A stretch of 44,951 nucleotides of DNA from positions 1 to 44,951 of the forward strand of contig JAIESX010000015.1 in the NCBI GenBank assembly GCA_019745555.1, given 5' to 3'. The DNA is from Burkholderiaceae bacterium. Its GTDB lineage: Bacteria > Pseudomonadota > Gammaproteobacteria > Burkholderiales > Burkholderiaceae_C. Shown here in pieces: positions 33,365-40,732 of this stretch. The translations under genes and the position numbers were made by a program. The stretch's first letter is position 1, and every line of letters starts with the position of its first letter. The notes beneath the pieces are model-generated. The model was given only the letters and a program-made list of their open reading frames with translations. It was not told where the DNA came from and made no database searches.

Positions 33365-33904
33365 TCAGTGCAGCAGGATGCCGCGCGCGGTGCTGCCCTT
33401 GCCCGCGCGTGCCGGGGGCTCGCACAGGCCGCAGACATAGTGGCGCGAGTTCTCGTAGGGCTCGGAGACGAAGTGGCCGCCGCACTTGCAGCACTTGGTC
33501 ATGGCCAGCATGTTGTTGTCGACGAACTTCACCAGGCGCCAGGCGCGCGTGACCGATAGCAGCGGCTCCATTTCCAGCATGTCCATCTGCTCGCTGTAAA
33601 GCTTGAAGGCTTTCATCACCGCGTCGATGCCCTCGATCGAGCTGACCTTGTTGAGGTGCTCGTAGATGTTGAGGAAGAGCGAGGCGTGAATGTTGGGCTG
33701 CCAGGTCAGGAACCAGTCGGTCGAGGAGGGCAGCTGGCCCTTGGATGGCGACTTGCCTGCGACCTCCTTATAGAGACGCAGCAGGCGCTCATAGGACAGG
33801 TCGGTCTCGCTTTCCAGCACCTGCAGGCGCGCGCCCAGCTTGATCAGTGCGACGGCGCGCTCGATCTGGCGCGATTCATTGAGGACGCTCTTGACGGTGG
33901 CCAT
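33365..33904 (-). CDS. flhC: Flagellar master regulator subunit FlhC
   Basis: A 179-residue protein. The N-terminal helical part has ERAVALIKLGARLQVLESET, and the middle has LPSSTDWFLTWQPNIHASLF. The C-terminal zinc site has two CxxC pairs (KCCKCGG and VCGLCEPP). With FlhD it forms the activator of middle-class flagellar promoters. It lies 16 bp after flhD and is followed by a strong terminator. Confidence 0.98.
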   Translation of the reverse strand: MATVKSVLNESRQIERAVALIKLGARLQVLESETDLSYERLLRLYKEVAGKSPSKGQLPSSTDWFLTWQPNIHASLFLNIYEHLNKVSSIEGIDAVMKAFKLYSEQMDMLEMEPLLSVTRAWRLVKFVDNNMLAMTKCCKCGGHFVSEPYENSRHYVCGLCEPPARAGKGSTARGILLH

Positions 33905-33920
33905 GGTGTTGCCTCTCCGT

Positions 33921-34247
33921 TCAGATGGCTTCGGCGTGACGACCGGCCATCAGGATGCTGGCGTGCAGGCGGGTGGTGGTGTCGTTGTCCACCTTGCGTG
34001 CGGCATGGTTGGTCAGCAGGCTCCACACCACCTCGTCGTCCATGCGGAAGCGGCACAACAGCATGCTGCTGGACGCGATCTTGGAGAGCTGGGCCGGCGA
34101 GAGCGCGGCCATGAGGTCGGCGGACTCCTCGGAAATGCCAAGGCGGAACTGCGCCTCGGCCTTGTCGCGGCGGATCAGGTTCTGCGCCAGCATGAGGTAG
34201 GTCAGGTTGGCTTCGCGGATCTCGGCGTTCAGTTGTTCGTCGGTCAT
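33921..34247 (-). CDS. flhD: Flagellar master regulator subunit FlhD
   Basis: A 108-residue protein starting at the ATG at 34247, with AAAGGAG just upstream. The sequence EIREANLTYLMLAQNLIRRD and AEAQFRLGISEESADLMAAL is typical FlhD, as is the following 'LSPAQLSKIASSSMLLCRF'. The frame is open far upstream, but that part is not family-like. It is divergent from the rfbF-type sugar gene with a 264-bp gap. Confidence 0.97.
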   Translation of the reverse strand: MTDEQLNAEIREANLTYLMLAQNLIRRDKAEAQFRLGISEESADLMAALSPAQLSKIASSSMLLCRFRMDDEVVWSLLTNHAARKVDNDTTTRLHASILMAGRHAEAI

Positions 34248-34511
34248 TTGGTGCTCCTTTGCAGCGCAGTTCTTGCGTTTGGCGTTGGACCTGATTCTGA
34301 AGATCGGTCGTGAAACTTGAATCAGCTGCTGTCTGTGTCTCGTGTTGGCAAAACGGCAGTCGCGTGTCGGAAGAAATCCTACAAAGACGTGCGGTGGCGG
34401 AATGCGGGAAATGCCGGGCGAACCCCGCGCAATTCCGCTGTTCTCCGGGGCGGGGCTGCCGTATTCTTGGCACCTATCTCTATAGACAGAGCGCATGCTG
34501 CGTCGCACACC
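34248..34511. promoter_or_regulatory. flhD / sugar-cassette divergent intergenic region
   Basis: This 264-bp gap must carry the flhDC promoter (minus) and the promoter of the rfbF-led cassette (plus). On the plus strand TATAGA (34481-34486) may be a -10 about 26 bp before the rfbF start, but no -35 is well placed. On the minus side a TCAAGTTT box lies near 34313-34320 without a sigma-28 -10 at the right distance. No gene, repeat or operator was recognised with confidence. Confidence 0.4.
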
Positions 34512-35285
34512 ATGAAAGCAGTCATCCTGGCCGGCGGCCTGGGCACCCGGATTTCCGAGGAAACCCATCTCAAGCCCAAACCCATGGTCGAGATCGGGGG
34601 CAAACCCATCCTCTGGCACATCATGAAGATCTACAGCGCCCATGGCGTGAACGACTTCGTGATCTGCTGCGGCTACCGCGGCTATGTGATCAAGGAATAC
34701 TTTGCCAACTATTTCCTGCACACCTCGGACCTGACCTTCGACATGGCCAGCAACCGCATGGAGATCCACCAGCGCCATGCCGAGCCCTGGCGCGTGACCG
34801 TGGTGGACACGGGCGAGCACACCATGACCGGTGGACGCCTCAAGCGTGTGGCCGAGTACCTCAAGGACGAAGAGGCGTTCTGCTTCACCTATGGCGATGG
34901 CGTGGCCGATGTCAACATCAGTGCAGCCATCCGCTTCCACCAGGCCCACGGCAAACTGGCCACGGTGACCGCCGTGCAGCCGCCCGGACGCTACGGCGCG
35001 CTGCAGATGGACGGCCAGGTGGTCACGGGCTTTGCCGAGAAGCCGCGCGGTGACGGCGGCCTGATCAACGGCGGCTTCTTCGTGCTCTCGCCGCGCTGCA
35101 TCACACGCATTGCAGGCGACGCCACGAGCTGGGAGGCTGAGCCGCTGACGAGCCTGGCCGCCGCGGACGAGCTGCGCGCTTATGCCCACCATGGCTTCTG
35201 GCAACCCATGGACACCCTGCGCGAGAAGAATCTGCTCGAGGACCTCTGGGCCTCGGGCCGCGCGCCGTGGAAGGTCTGGGAATGA
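34512..35285 (+). CDS. rfbF: Glucose-1-phosphate cytidylyltransferase
   Basis: A 257-residue protein of the family's usual length. The N-terminus has the nucleotide-binding AGGLGTR (7-13), and [20 protein letters not shown] follows. [29 protein letters not shown] and the late [18 protein letters not shown] are close to characterised RfbF proteins. It makes CDP-glucose from CTP and glucose-1-phosphate in the cytoplasm. The ATG at 34512 is chosen because the family starts there, although the upstream frame is open. It is the first gene of a tightly overlapped cassette (ATGA with rfbG). Confidence 0.95.
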   Translation: MKAVILAGGLGTRISEETHLKPKPMVEIGGKPILWHIMKIYSAHGVNDFVICCGYRGYVIKEYFANYFLHTSDLTFDMASNRMEIHQRHAEPWRVTVVDTGEHTMTGGRLKRVAEYLKDEEAFCFTYGDGVADVNISAAIRFHQAHGKLATVTAVQPPGRYGALQMDGQVVTGFAEKPRGDGGLINGGFFVLSPRCITRIAGDATSWEAEPLTSLAAADELRAYAHHGFWQPMDTLREKNLLEDLWASGRAPWKVWE

Positions 35286-36352
35286 CACCCTCAGCGGGGC
35301 CCGATGCCGCTTTCTGGCGCGGCAAGCGCGTGCTGCTGACCGGGCACACGGGCTTCAAGGGCGCCTGGCTGGCACTCTGGCTGCAGCGTCTGGGCGCACA
35401 GGTCACGGGTCTGGCGCTGGCGCCAGCCACGGAACCCAGCCTGTTCGAGCTGGCCGGTGTGGCGCGGACGCTGGACCACCATGTGGTCGATATCCGCGAT
35501 GCCGTGGCCGTGGCGCGCGTGGTGCAGGCTGCCCGTCCCGAGATCGTGCTGCACCTGGCCGCCCAGGCCCTGGTGCGCGAGAGCTACCGTGAGCCCGTCG
35601 TCACCTGGGCCAGCAATGTCATGGGCACGGTGCATGTGCTCGACGCCCTGAGGCGGCACCCGGGTGCGCGCGTGGCCGTCTGCGTCACGACCGACAAGGT
35701 CTACCGCAACCACGAGTGGCACCATCCCTACCGCGAGAGCGACGAGCTCGGTGGACACGACCCCTACAGCGCCAGCAAGGCGGCGTGCGAACTCGCCATT
35801 GCGAGCTATCGCGATGCTTTCCTTTCTGAGCAGGGTCTGGTCTTGGCCAGCGCCCGCGCCGGCAACGTGATCGGTGGCGGCGACTGGGCCGCGGATCGTC
35901 TGCTGCCTGACGCGGTGCGGGCCTGGCAGCGCGGCGACACGCTGCAGATCCGTCGGCCCGAGGCCACGCGCCCCTGGCAGCATGTGATCGAGCCCCTGGC
36001 CGGCTATCTCTGCCTGGCCCAGGCTCTGTGGCAGGACGCGACGCTGGCTGGTGCCTGGAATTTCGGACCGCTGGCGCACGAGCGCGCCACGGTGCGGCAG
36101 GTCGTGGACCTGGCAAGGGCGGCCTGGGGCGGTGGGGCGGTCGAATACGCCTCGCAGACACAAGGCCCGCACGAGGCGGGCTGGCTGGCCCTGGACACCT
36201 CCAGGGCGCAGGCGCAGCTGGCGCTGCGGCCGCGCTGGGATCTGGAGCAGTCGGTGCTGCGCACCTTGCGCTGGTACCGCGCACAGCACGAAGGCGCGGA
36301 CGCGCGTGAGCTCTGCCTGCGCGATCTTGAAGCCTGGGAGGCCAGGGGATGA
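35282..36352 (+). CDS. rfbG: CDP-glucose 4,6-dehydratase
   Basis: A 356-residue short-chain dehydrogenase/reductase-type enzyme. It has the NAD motif GHTGFKG (21-27), [16 protein letters not shown], the TTDKVY segment (136-141) and the catalytic Tyr162/Lys166 pair in [31 protein letters not shown] is typical of RfbG. It converts CDP-glucose to CDP-4-keto-6-deoxyglucose. Its ATG overlaps the rfbF stop, and its stop overlaps the next start. Its presence right after RfbF makes the CDP-sugar route clear. Confidence 0.95.
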   Translation: MTPSAGPDAAFWRGKRVLLTGHTGFKGAWLALWLQRLGAQVTGLALAPATEPSLFELAGVARTLDHHVVDIRDAVAVARVVQAARPEIVLHLAAQALVRESYREPVVTWASNVMGTVHVLDALRRHPGARVAVCVTTDKVYRNHEWHHPYRESDELGGHDPYSASKAACELAIASYRDAFLSEQGLVLASARAGNVIGGGDWAADRLLPDAVRAWQRGDTLQIRRPEATRPWQHVIEPLAGYLCLAQALWQDATLAGAWNFGPLAHERATVRQVVDLARAAWGGGAVEYASQTQGPHEAGWLALDTSRAQAQLALRPRWDLEQSVLRTLRWYRAQHEGADARELCLRDLEAWEARG

Positions 36353-36912
36353 ACAACAGTCTGACCGTCACCGACCTGCCGCTGGCCGGGCTCAAGCGTG
36401 TGGAGCGCCGTCTCCATGGCGACGAGCGCGGTGTGTTTGCGCGCCTGTTCTGTGCCGAGGAGCTGGCCGCCGTGGGTTGGCAGGGGCCTGTGGCCCAGAT
36501 CAACCACAGCCTCACGCGTACGCGCGGCACAGTGCGCGGCCTGCACTACCAGCGCCCGCCGCATGCAGAGATGAAGCTCGTGAGCTGTGTGCGTGGCGAG
36601 GTCTGGGATGTGGCCGTCGATGTGCGTGCTGGTTCGCCTACCTTTCTGCGCTGGCATGCCGAGCGCCTGAGCGCCGAGGACGGGACCGCCCTGCTGATTC
36701 CGCCGGGCTTCGCGCACGGCTTCCAGGTGCTGAGCGACGAGGCCGAACTGGTCTACTGCCACTCCGTCGCCTACGCGCCCCAGGCCGAGTCGGGCCTGCA
36801 TGTGCGTGACGTGCGCCTCGGCATCCAGTGGCCCCTGCCCGTGCAGGGCCTGTCGGTACGCGATGCCGGTTTTGAATTCCTGACCCCGGCTTTCGAGGGA
36901 GTGACTCTGTGA
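36349..36912 (+). CDS. RmlC-like nucleotide-sugar 3,5-epimerase family protein
   Basis: A 187-residue cupin-fold protein of RmlC length. The catalytic histidine is in VRGLHYQ (His66). LIPPGFAHGFQVLSDEAELV is the conserved strand pair. The tyrosine in YAPQAE (Tyr142) and the aspartate in VRDVRLGIQWP (Asp154) fit the RmlC active site. Because dTDP-rhamnose genes are absent and RfbF/RfbG are present, the substrate is probably a CDP-4-keto-6-deoxyhexose. It may epimerise at C3, C5 or both, and this cannot be told from sequence. Overlaps rfbG by ATGA and the next gene by GTGA. Confidence 0.88.
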   Translation: MNNSLTVTDLPLAGLKRVERRLHGDERGVFARLFCAEELAAVGWQGPVAQINHSLTRTRGTVRGLHYQRPPHAEMKLVSCVRGEVWDVAVDVRAGSPTFLRWHAERLSAEDGTALLIPPGFAHGFQVLSDEAELVYCHSVAYAPQAESGLHVRDVRLGIQWPLPVQGLSVRDAGFEFLTPAFEGVTL

Positions 36913-38138
36913 AGTGCCGCCACTGCGCCCAGGACCTGCGTCTGCCCTTTCTGGATCTGGGCAGTGCGCCGCCCTCCAACGCCTATCTCAGCGAGGCCGG
37001 ACTGCACGGCCCCGAGACCTGGTACCCGCTGCGCCTGCTGGTCTGCGAAGCCTGCTGGCTGGTGCAGACCGAGGACCATGCCGGTCGCGAGCAACTCTTC
37101 GACGCCGACTACGCCTATTTCAGCTCCTATTCCAGCTCCTGGCTGGCGCACGCGAAAGCCTATGTGCAGGCCATGCGTGAGCGCCTGGGCCTGAACGCGC
37201 AGAGCTGCGTGGTCGAAGTTGCCGCCAACGACGGCTATCTGCTGCAATACGTTCGCGAGGCCGGTGTGCCCTGCTACGGCATTGAACCCACGGCCAGCAC
37301 CGCGGCCGCGGCGCGCGCCAAGGGGATCGAGATTGTCGAGCGTTTCTTCGGTGTCGCACTGGCGCGTGAACTTGCGGCCGCAGGTCGCCAGGCCGACCTG
37401 ACGGCTGCCAACAACGTGCTGGCCCATGTGCCCGACATCAACGACTTCGTCGGCGGTTTCGCCGTCCTGCTGAAAGCGCAGGGCGTGGCCACCTTCGAGT
37501 TCCCGCACCTGCTGCGCATGGTGCAGGAATGCCAGTTCGACACGGCCTACCACGAGCATTACTCCTATCTTTCGCTCACGGCGGTGCAGCGCATCTTTGC
37601 CGCCAACGGCCTGCAGGTCTTCGATGTCGAGGAGCTCTCCACGCACGGCGGCAGCCTGCGTGTCCATGCCCAGCGCAGCGACACCGGCAGGCGCCCCGTC
37701 GCGCCCACCGTCGGTGCGCTGCTCGCGCGCGAACAGGTCGCGGGCATGACGGCGCCAGCGTTTTATGCCGGCTTCCAGCGCGAGGCCGAGCGCATCAAGC
37801 GCGAACTGCTGGAATTCCTGCTGCTGGCCAAGCGCGAGGGACTCAAGGTCGGCGCCTATGGCGCCGCGGCCAAGGGCAATACCCTGATGAATTTCGCGGG
37901 TGTGCGGCCGGATCTGCTGCCCTATGTGGTGGATCTCAACCCCGCCAAGCAGGGGAAGTACATGCCGGGCAGCCGCATTCCCATCGTCAGCGAGGACCAT
38001 CTGCGCCGTGACCGCCCGGACCGCGTGCTCATCCTGCCCTGGAACCTGCGCACGGAGATCACCGCCCAGTTGGCCTATATCCGTGAGTGGGGCGGACGTT
38101 TTGTCACGGCTGTGCCGCGGCTCAGCATCGAACCATGA
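36909..38138 (+). CDS. TylC3/TcaB9-type sugar C-methyltransferase
   Basis: A 409-residue three-part protein. A zinc-binding N-terminal domain has two CxxC pairs (Cys3/Cys6 and Cys46/Cys49). A SAM-binding domain has VVEVAANDGYLLQ (101-113), and a C-terminal domain has GAAAKGNTLMNFAG. The catalytic motif YHEHYSYLS (Tyr214, Glu216, His217) matches the Tyr-x-Glu-His core of TcaB9, a C-3 methyltransferase acting on a 4-keto sugar nucleotide. It therefore predicts a methyl-branched sugar. It starts at a GTG overlapping the previous stop. No 2- or 3-dehydrase is present, so the product should keep its C2 oxygen unlike mycarose-type sugars. Confidence 0.9.
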   Translation: MKCRHCAQDLRLPFLDLGSAPPSNAYLSEAGLHGPETWYPLRLLVCEACWLVQTEDHAGREQLFDADYAYFSSYSSSWLAHAKAYVQAMRERLGLNAQSCVVEVAANDGYLLQYVREAGVPCYGIEPTASTAAAARAKGIEIVERFFGVALARELAAAGRQADLTAANNVLAHVPDINDFVGGFAVLLKAQGVATFEFPHLLRMVQECQFDTAYHEHYSYLSLTAVQRIFAANGLQVFDVEELSTHGGSLRVHAQRSDTGRRPVAPTVGALLAREQVAGMTAPAFYAGFQREAERIKRELLEFLLLAKREGLKVGAYGAAAKGNTLMNFAGVRPDLLPYVVDLNPAKQGKYMPGSRIPIVSEDHLRRDRPDRVLILPWNLRTEITAQLAYIREWGGRFVTAVPRLSIEP

Positions 38139-39046
38139 GAGTCCTGCTCACAGGCGCCAGCGGCTATCTGGGGCAGCACGTGCTGTCCCGGCTGCGCGCG
38201 CGCGGCTGTGAGACCGTGCTGCTCGGACGCAGCCGGCCGGCCGGCGCCGAGAACCTGCCCTGGCTGCCGGTCGATCTGCTGGACGGCGGCGACCTGGCGT
38301 CAGCCATGCGCGAGGCCCGTGCCAGCCACCTGCTCCATCTGGCCTGGTACGCCGAGTACGGCAAGTTCTGGACCTCGCCCCTGAACCTGCGCTGGGTGGA
38401 TGCGAGCCTGCGCCTGTTGCAGGCCTTCACCGAAGCAGGCGGCCGCCATGTGGTCATGGCGGGCAGCTGCGCTGAATACGACTGGAGCGGCACAGGGCCC
38501 TTGCACGAAGAGCACACGCCGCTGAACCCGGCCACGCTCTATGGCGCGGCCAAGGACGCCACGCGCCGCCTGGCCCAGGCCTGGTGCCGCGCGCAGGGCG
38601 CCACGCTGGCCTGGGGTCATGTGTTTTTCCCCTTCGGCCCGGGCGAGGCACGGCAGCGCATGCTGCCCTCTCTGATCGAGGTGTTCCGCGGCCGTGCCGC
38701 GCCCTTTGGCGTGAACGCCCAGGCCTGGCGCGGCATGCTGCCCGTGCGCGACGCAGCCGAGGCCTTCGTCCATCTGCTGGCGCAGGGCTGCGACGGTCGC
38801 TACAACATCTGTTCCGGCCAGGCCGTGCAGGTGGGCGAGGTGGTGCGTACGCTGGCACGCCTGTGCGGCGCGGATCCGGCGCCGGTACTGTCCCTGGCCA
38901 CGGTGCGACCTGGCGACCCGGCACTGCTGGTCGGCGACAACACCCGTTTGCTGGCTGCGGGCTGGCGGCCCACCCTGACCCTGGAGCAGGGGCTGGCCGC
39001 CATGGTGCAGGGCATGACCACAAGGATTCAGGGAGTCCAGACGTGA
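38135..39046 (+). CDS. NAD(P)-dependent sugar epimerase/4-ketoreductase
   Basis: A 303-residue extended short-chain dehydrogenase. NAD(P)-binding is TGASGYLG (6-13). The catalytic set is Ser111 (AGSCAEYDW) and Tyr136/Lys140 (TLYGAAK). GHVFFPFGPGEARQRMLPSL, then WRGMLPVRDAAEAFVHLL, are typical for sugar-nucleotide epimerases/reductases. Placed after dehydratase, epimerase and C-methyltransferase, the likely role is reduction of the 4-keto group. Overlaps neighbours by ATGA and GTGA. Exact stereochemistry unknown. Confidence 0.85.
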   Translation: MRVLLTGASGYLGQHVLSRLRARGCETVLLGRSRPAGAENLPWLPVDLLDGGDLASAMREARASHLLHLAWYAEYGKFWTSPLNLRWVDASLRLLQAFTEAGGRHVVMAGSCAEYDWSGTGPLHEEHTPLNPATLYGAAKDATRRLAQAWCRAQGATLAWGHVFFPFGPGEARQRMLPSLIEVFRGRAAPFGVNAQAWRGMLPVRDAAEAFVHLLAQGCDGRYNICSGQAVQVGEVVRTLARLCGADPAPVLSLATVRPGDPALLVGDNTRLLAAGWRPTLTLEQGLAAMVQGMTTRIQGVQT

Positions 39047-39789
39047 ATAACCATCTCATGACGGCGTTCTGGGGGGTCGGTGACGAGAAGCGTTTCATTG
39101 CGGGGCTGCAGCAGACGATCGATGGCATGGCGCCGCAGAGCGGCATTTACGCGGCAGACAATCTGTTCACCTACCAGCGCAACCTTAGCTTCATGGATGA
39201 CGAGGGTTTCATGACGGCCTGGCGCAAACATGCCAGCGATGCGGTGGAGAGAGCCATTCTGTGGCGCACCTCGATCCTGTTGGGTGGCGTGCGCAATGGC
39301 CTCAAACTGGACGGAGACTTCGTCGAGTGCGGTTGCTACAAGGGGACGACAGTCCGCATCCTGTGCGATGCGGTGAATTTCGGTGCCACAGACAAGCGAT
39401 TCTTCCTCTACGATCTGTTCGAGCACGATGTAACCATGCTTCATCACGCCCTGCCGGAGCACAGCAAGCAGCTGTACCAGTCGGTGCGGGACCGGTTTGC
39501 GGATCTGCCCAATGTCGTCGTGACGCAGGGGCGGATTCCCGCGATCCTCGCCGAGACGGCTCCCGAGAGGATTGCCTTCATGCACATCGACATGAACAAC
39601 GCCGCCGCGGAGGTCGGTGCGCTGGAGGCCCTGTGGGACCGCATGGTCCCCGGTGCCATGCTGGTCTTCGACGACTATGGTTGGGAGGCTTATCGTGCGC
39701 AGAAGCTGGCGGAAGACGCCTGGCTGCAGGCGCGTGGATTCCACGTGATCGAACTGCCGACCGGGCAGGGCATGGTCATCAAACAATGA
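39043..39789 (+). CDS. TylF/MycF-family sugar O-methyltransferase
   Basis: A 248-residue protein starting at the GTG at 39043, in the GTGA overlap with the gene before and with GGGAG upstream (an ATG at 39058 is the alternative). It has the SAM motif FVECGCYKG (93-101), and metal-binding acidic residues fit HIDMNNAAAE (Asp183) and VFDDYGW (Asp210/Asp211), as in MycF and TylF. These enzymes methylate sugar hydroxyls using Mg2+. Base composition looks less GC-rich than in the preceding genes, which may point to separate acquisition. Substrate inferred as the cassette sugar. Confidence 0.9.
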   Translation: MNNHLMTAFWGVGDEKRFIAGLQQTIDGMAPQSGIYAADNLFTYQRNLSFMDDEGFMTAWRKHASDAVERAILWRTSILLGGVRNGLKLDGDFVECGCYKGTTVRILCDAVNFGATDKRFFLYDLFEHDVTMLHHALPEHSKQLYQSVRDRFADLPNVVVTQGRIPAILAETAPERIAFMHIDMNNAAAEVGALEALWDRMVPGAMLVFDDYGWEAYRAQKLAEDAWLQARGFHVIELPTGQGMVIKQ

Positions 39790-39808
39790 TCGACAAGGAG
39801 TGTTTCTT

Positions 39809-40588
39809 ATGACGACCCCTGAACAACAATTCGCCCAGGAACGCCAGCAGCGACTGGGCGCTTACGCCCAGGACAAATCCTTCCGGCAGCTCTCTCGCCA
39901 GTGGTTGCAGGAGTCCATGGCCAAGAAGTACGTCTACAACTTCGACTGGCTGGGCCGCCCCATCATCCAGTACCCGCAGGACATGGTTGCCATCCAGGAG
40001 CTGGTCTGGCGCGTGCGACCTGACCTCATCATCGAGACTGGCATTGCCCACGGAGGCTCGCTCATTCTCAGCGCCTCCATGCTGGCCATGCTGGACATGT
40101 GTGATGCCATCGAGGCTGGCGCCACCATCGACCCGCGACAATCGAAGCGCAAGGTGATTGGCCTGGACATCGACATCCGTGAGCACAACCGTGCCGCCAT
40201 CGAGGCTCATCCCATGGCCAGCCGTATCCAGATGTTCCAGGGTTCGTCCATCGCCCCGGACGTGGTGCAGCAGGTGCGCGCCGCGGCCCAGGGTTACAAG
40301 AAGGTGATGGTGTTCCTGGACTCCATGCACACGCATGCCCACGTGCTGGGCGAGCTCGACGCCTATGCGACGCTGGTCACGCCCGGCAGCTACTGCGTGG
40401 TCTTCGATACCTTTGTCGACGACATGCCACCGAAGTTCTTCGCCGACCGTCCCTGGGACGTGGGCGACAACCCCAAGACAGCTGTACGGGCGTGGTTGCC
40501 GAAGCACCCCGAGTTCGAGGTGGATGCCGAGATGGAGCAACGCCTGCAGGTGACTGTCGCGCCGCACGGGTTTCTGCGTCGCAAATGA
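39809..40588 (+). CDS. CmcI-family (cephalosporin hydroxylase-like) methyltransferase-fold protein
   Basis: A 259-residue protein starting at the ATG at 39809, with AAGGAG 8 nt before. It has the CmcI-family SAM motif IIETGIAHGGS (74-84), GLDIDIREHNR (118-128), an acidic Asp171 in LDSMHTHAHVL (170-180) and VFDTFVDDMPP. Despite the name, family members include the mycobacterial rhamnosyl O-methyltransferase Rv2959c, so O-methylation of the cassette sugar is likely. It is the last gene of the cassette, 19 bp after the TylF-type gene. A true hydroxylase role cannot be excluded. Confidence 0.88.
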   Translation: MTTPEQQFAQERQQRLGAYAQDKSFRQLSRQWLQESMAKKYVYNFDWLGRPIIQYPQDMVAIQELVWRVRPDLIIETGIAHGGSLILSASMLAMLDMCDAIEAGATIDPRQSKRKVIGLDIDIREHNRAAIEAHPMASRIQMFQGSSIAPDVVQQVRAAAQGYKKVMVFLDSMHTHAHVLGELDAYATLVTPGSYCVVFDTFVDDMPPKFFADRPWDVGDNPKTAVRAWLPKHPEFEVDAEMEQRLQVTVAPHGFLRRK

Positions 40589-40679
40589 CGGCCCGGCTCG
40601 CTGCTCGCCCCAGGAGAGACACGGCCGCTTGAAGGGCCGTCTCAGCGTGTCCGCGCAAGAGGCTCGGGCTGGTCCTCCG

Positions 40680-40724
40680 GTGCCCTCACGCTTTCCAGCC
40701 GCGGGCTGGAAAGCGTGAGGGCAC
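40680..40724. terminator. Perfect 21-bp inverted repeat between convergent genes
   Basis: Bases 40680-40700 are the exact reverse complement of 40704-40724, with a 3-nt loop (GCG). The arms start GTGCCCTCACG. It lies between the stops of the CmcI-type gene (plus) and the GT41 gene (minus), so it probably ends both transcripts. No T-run follows on either strand, which is unusual for an intrinsic terminator. A smaller stem (ACGGCC 40621-40626 with GGCCGT 40635-40640) lies just upstream. Confidence 0.55.
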
Positions 40725-40732
40725 GCAAAGCC

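Noticed and set aside
36349..36912. dTDP-rhamnose pathway (rmlC)
   Set aside because: No rmlA, rmlB or rmlD lies nearby; the flanking RfbF and RfbG genes point to a CDP-sugar.
39809..40588. Beta-lactam (cephamycin) biosynthesis gene
   Set aside because: The CmcI family name comes from cephamycin producers, but no beta-lactam genes are present and the context is sugar methylation.
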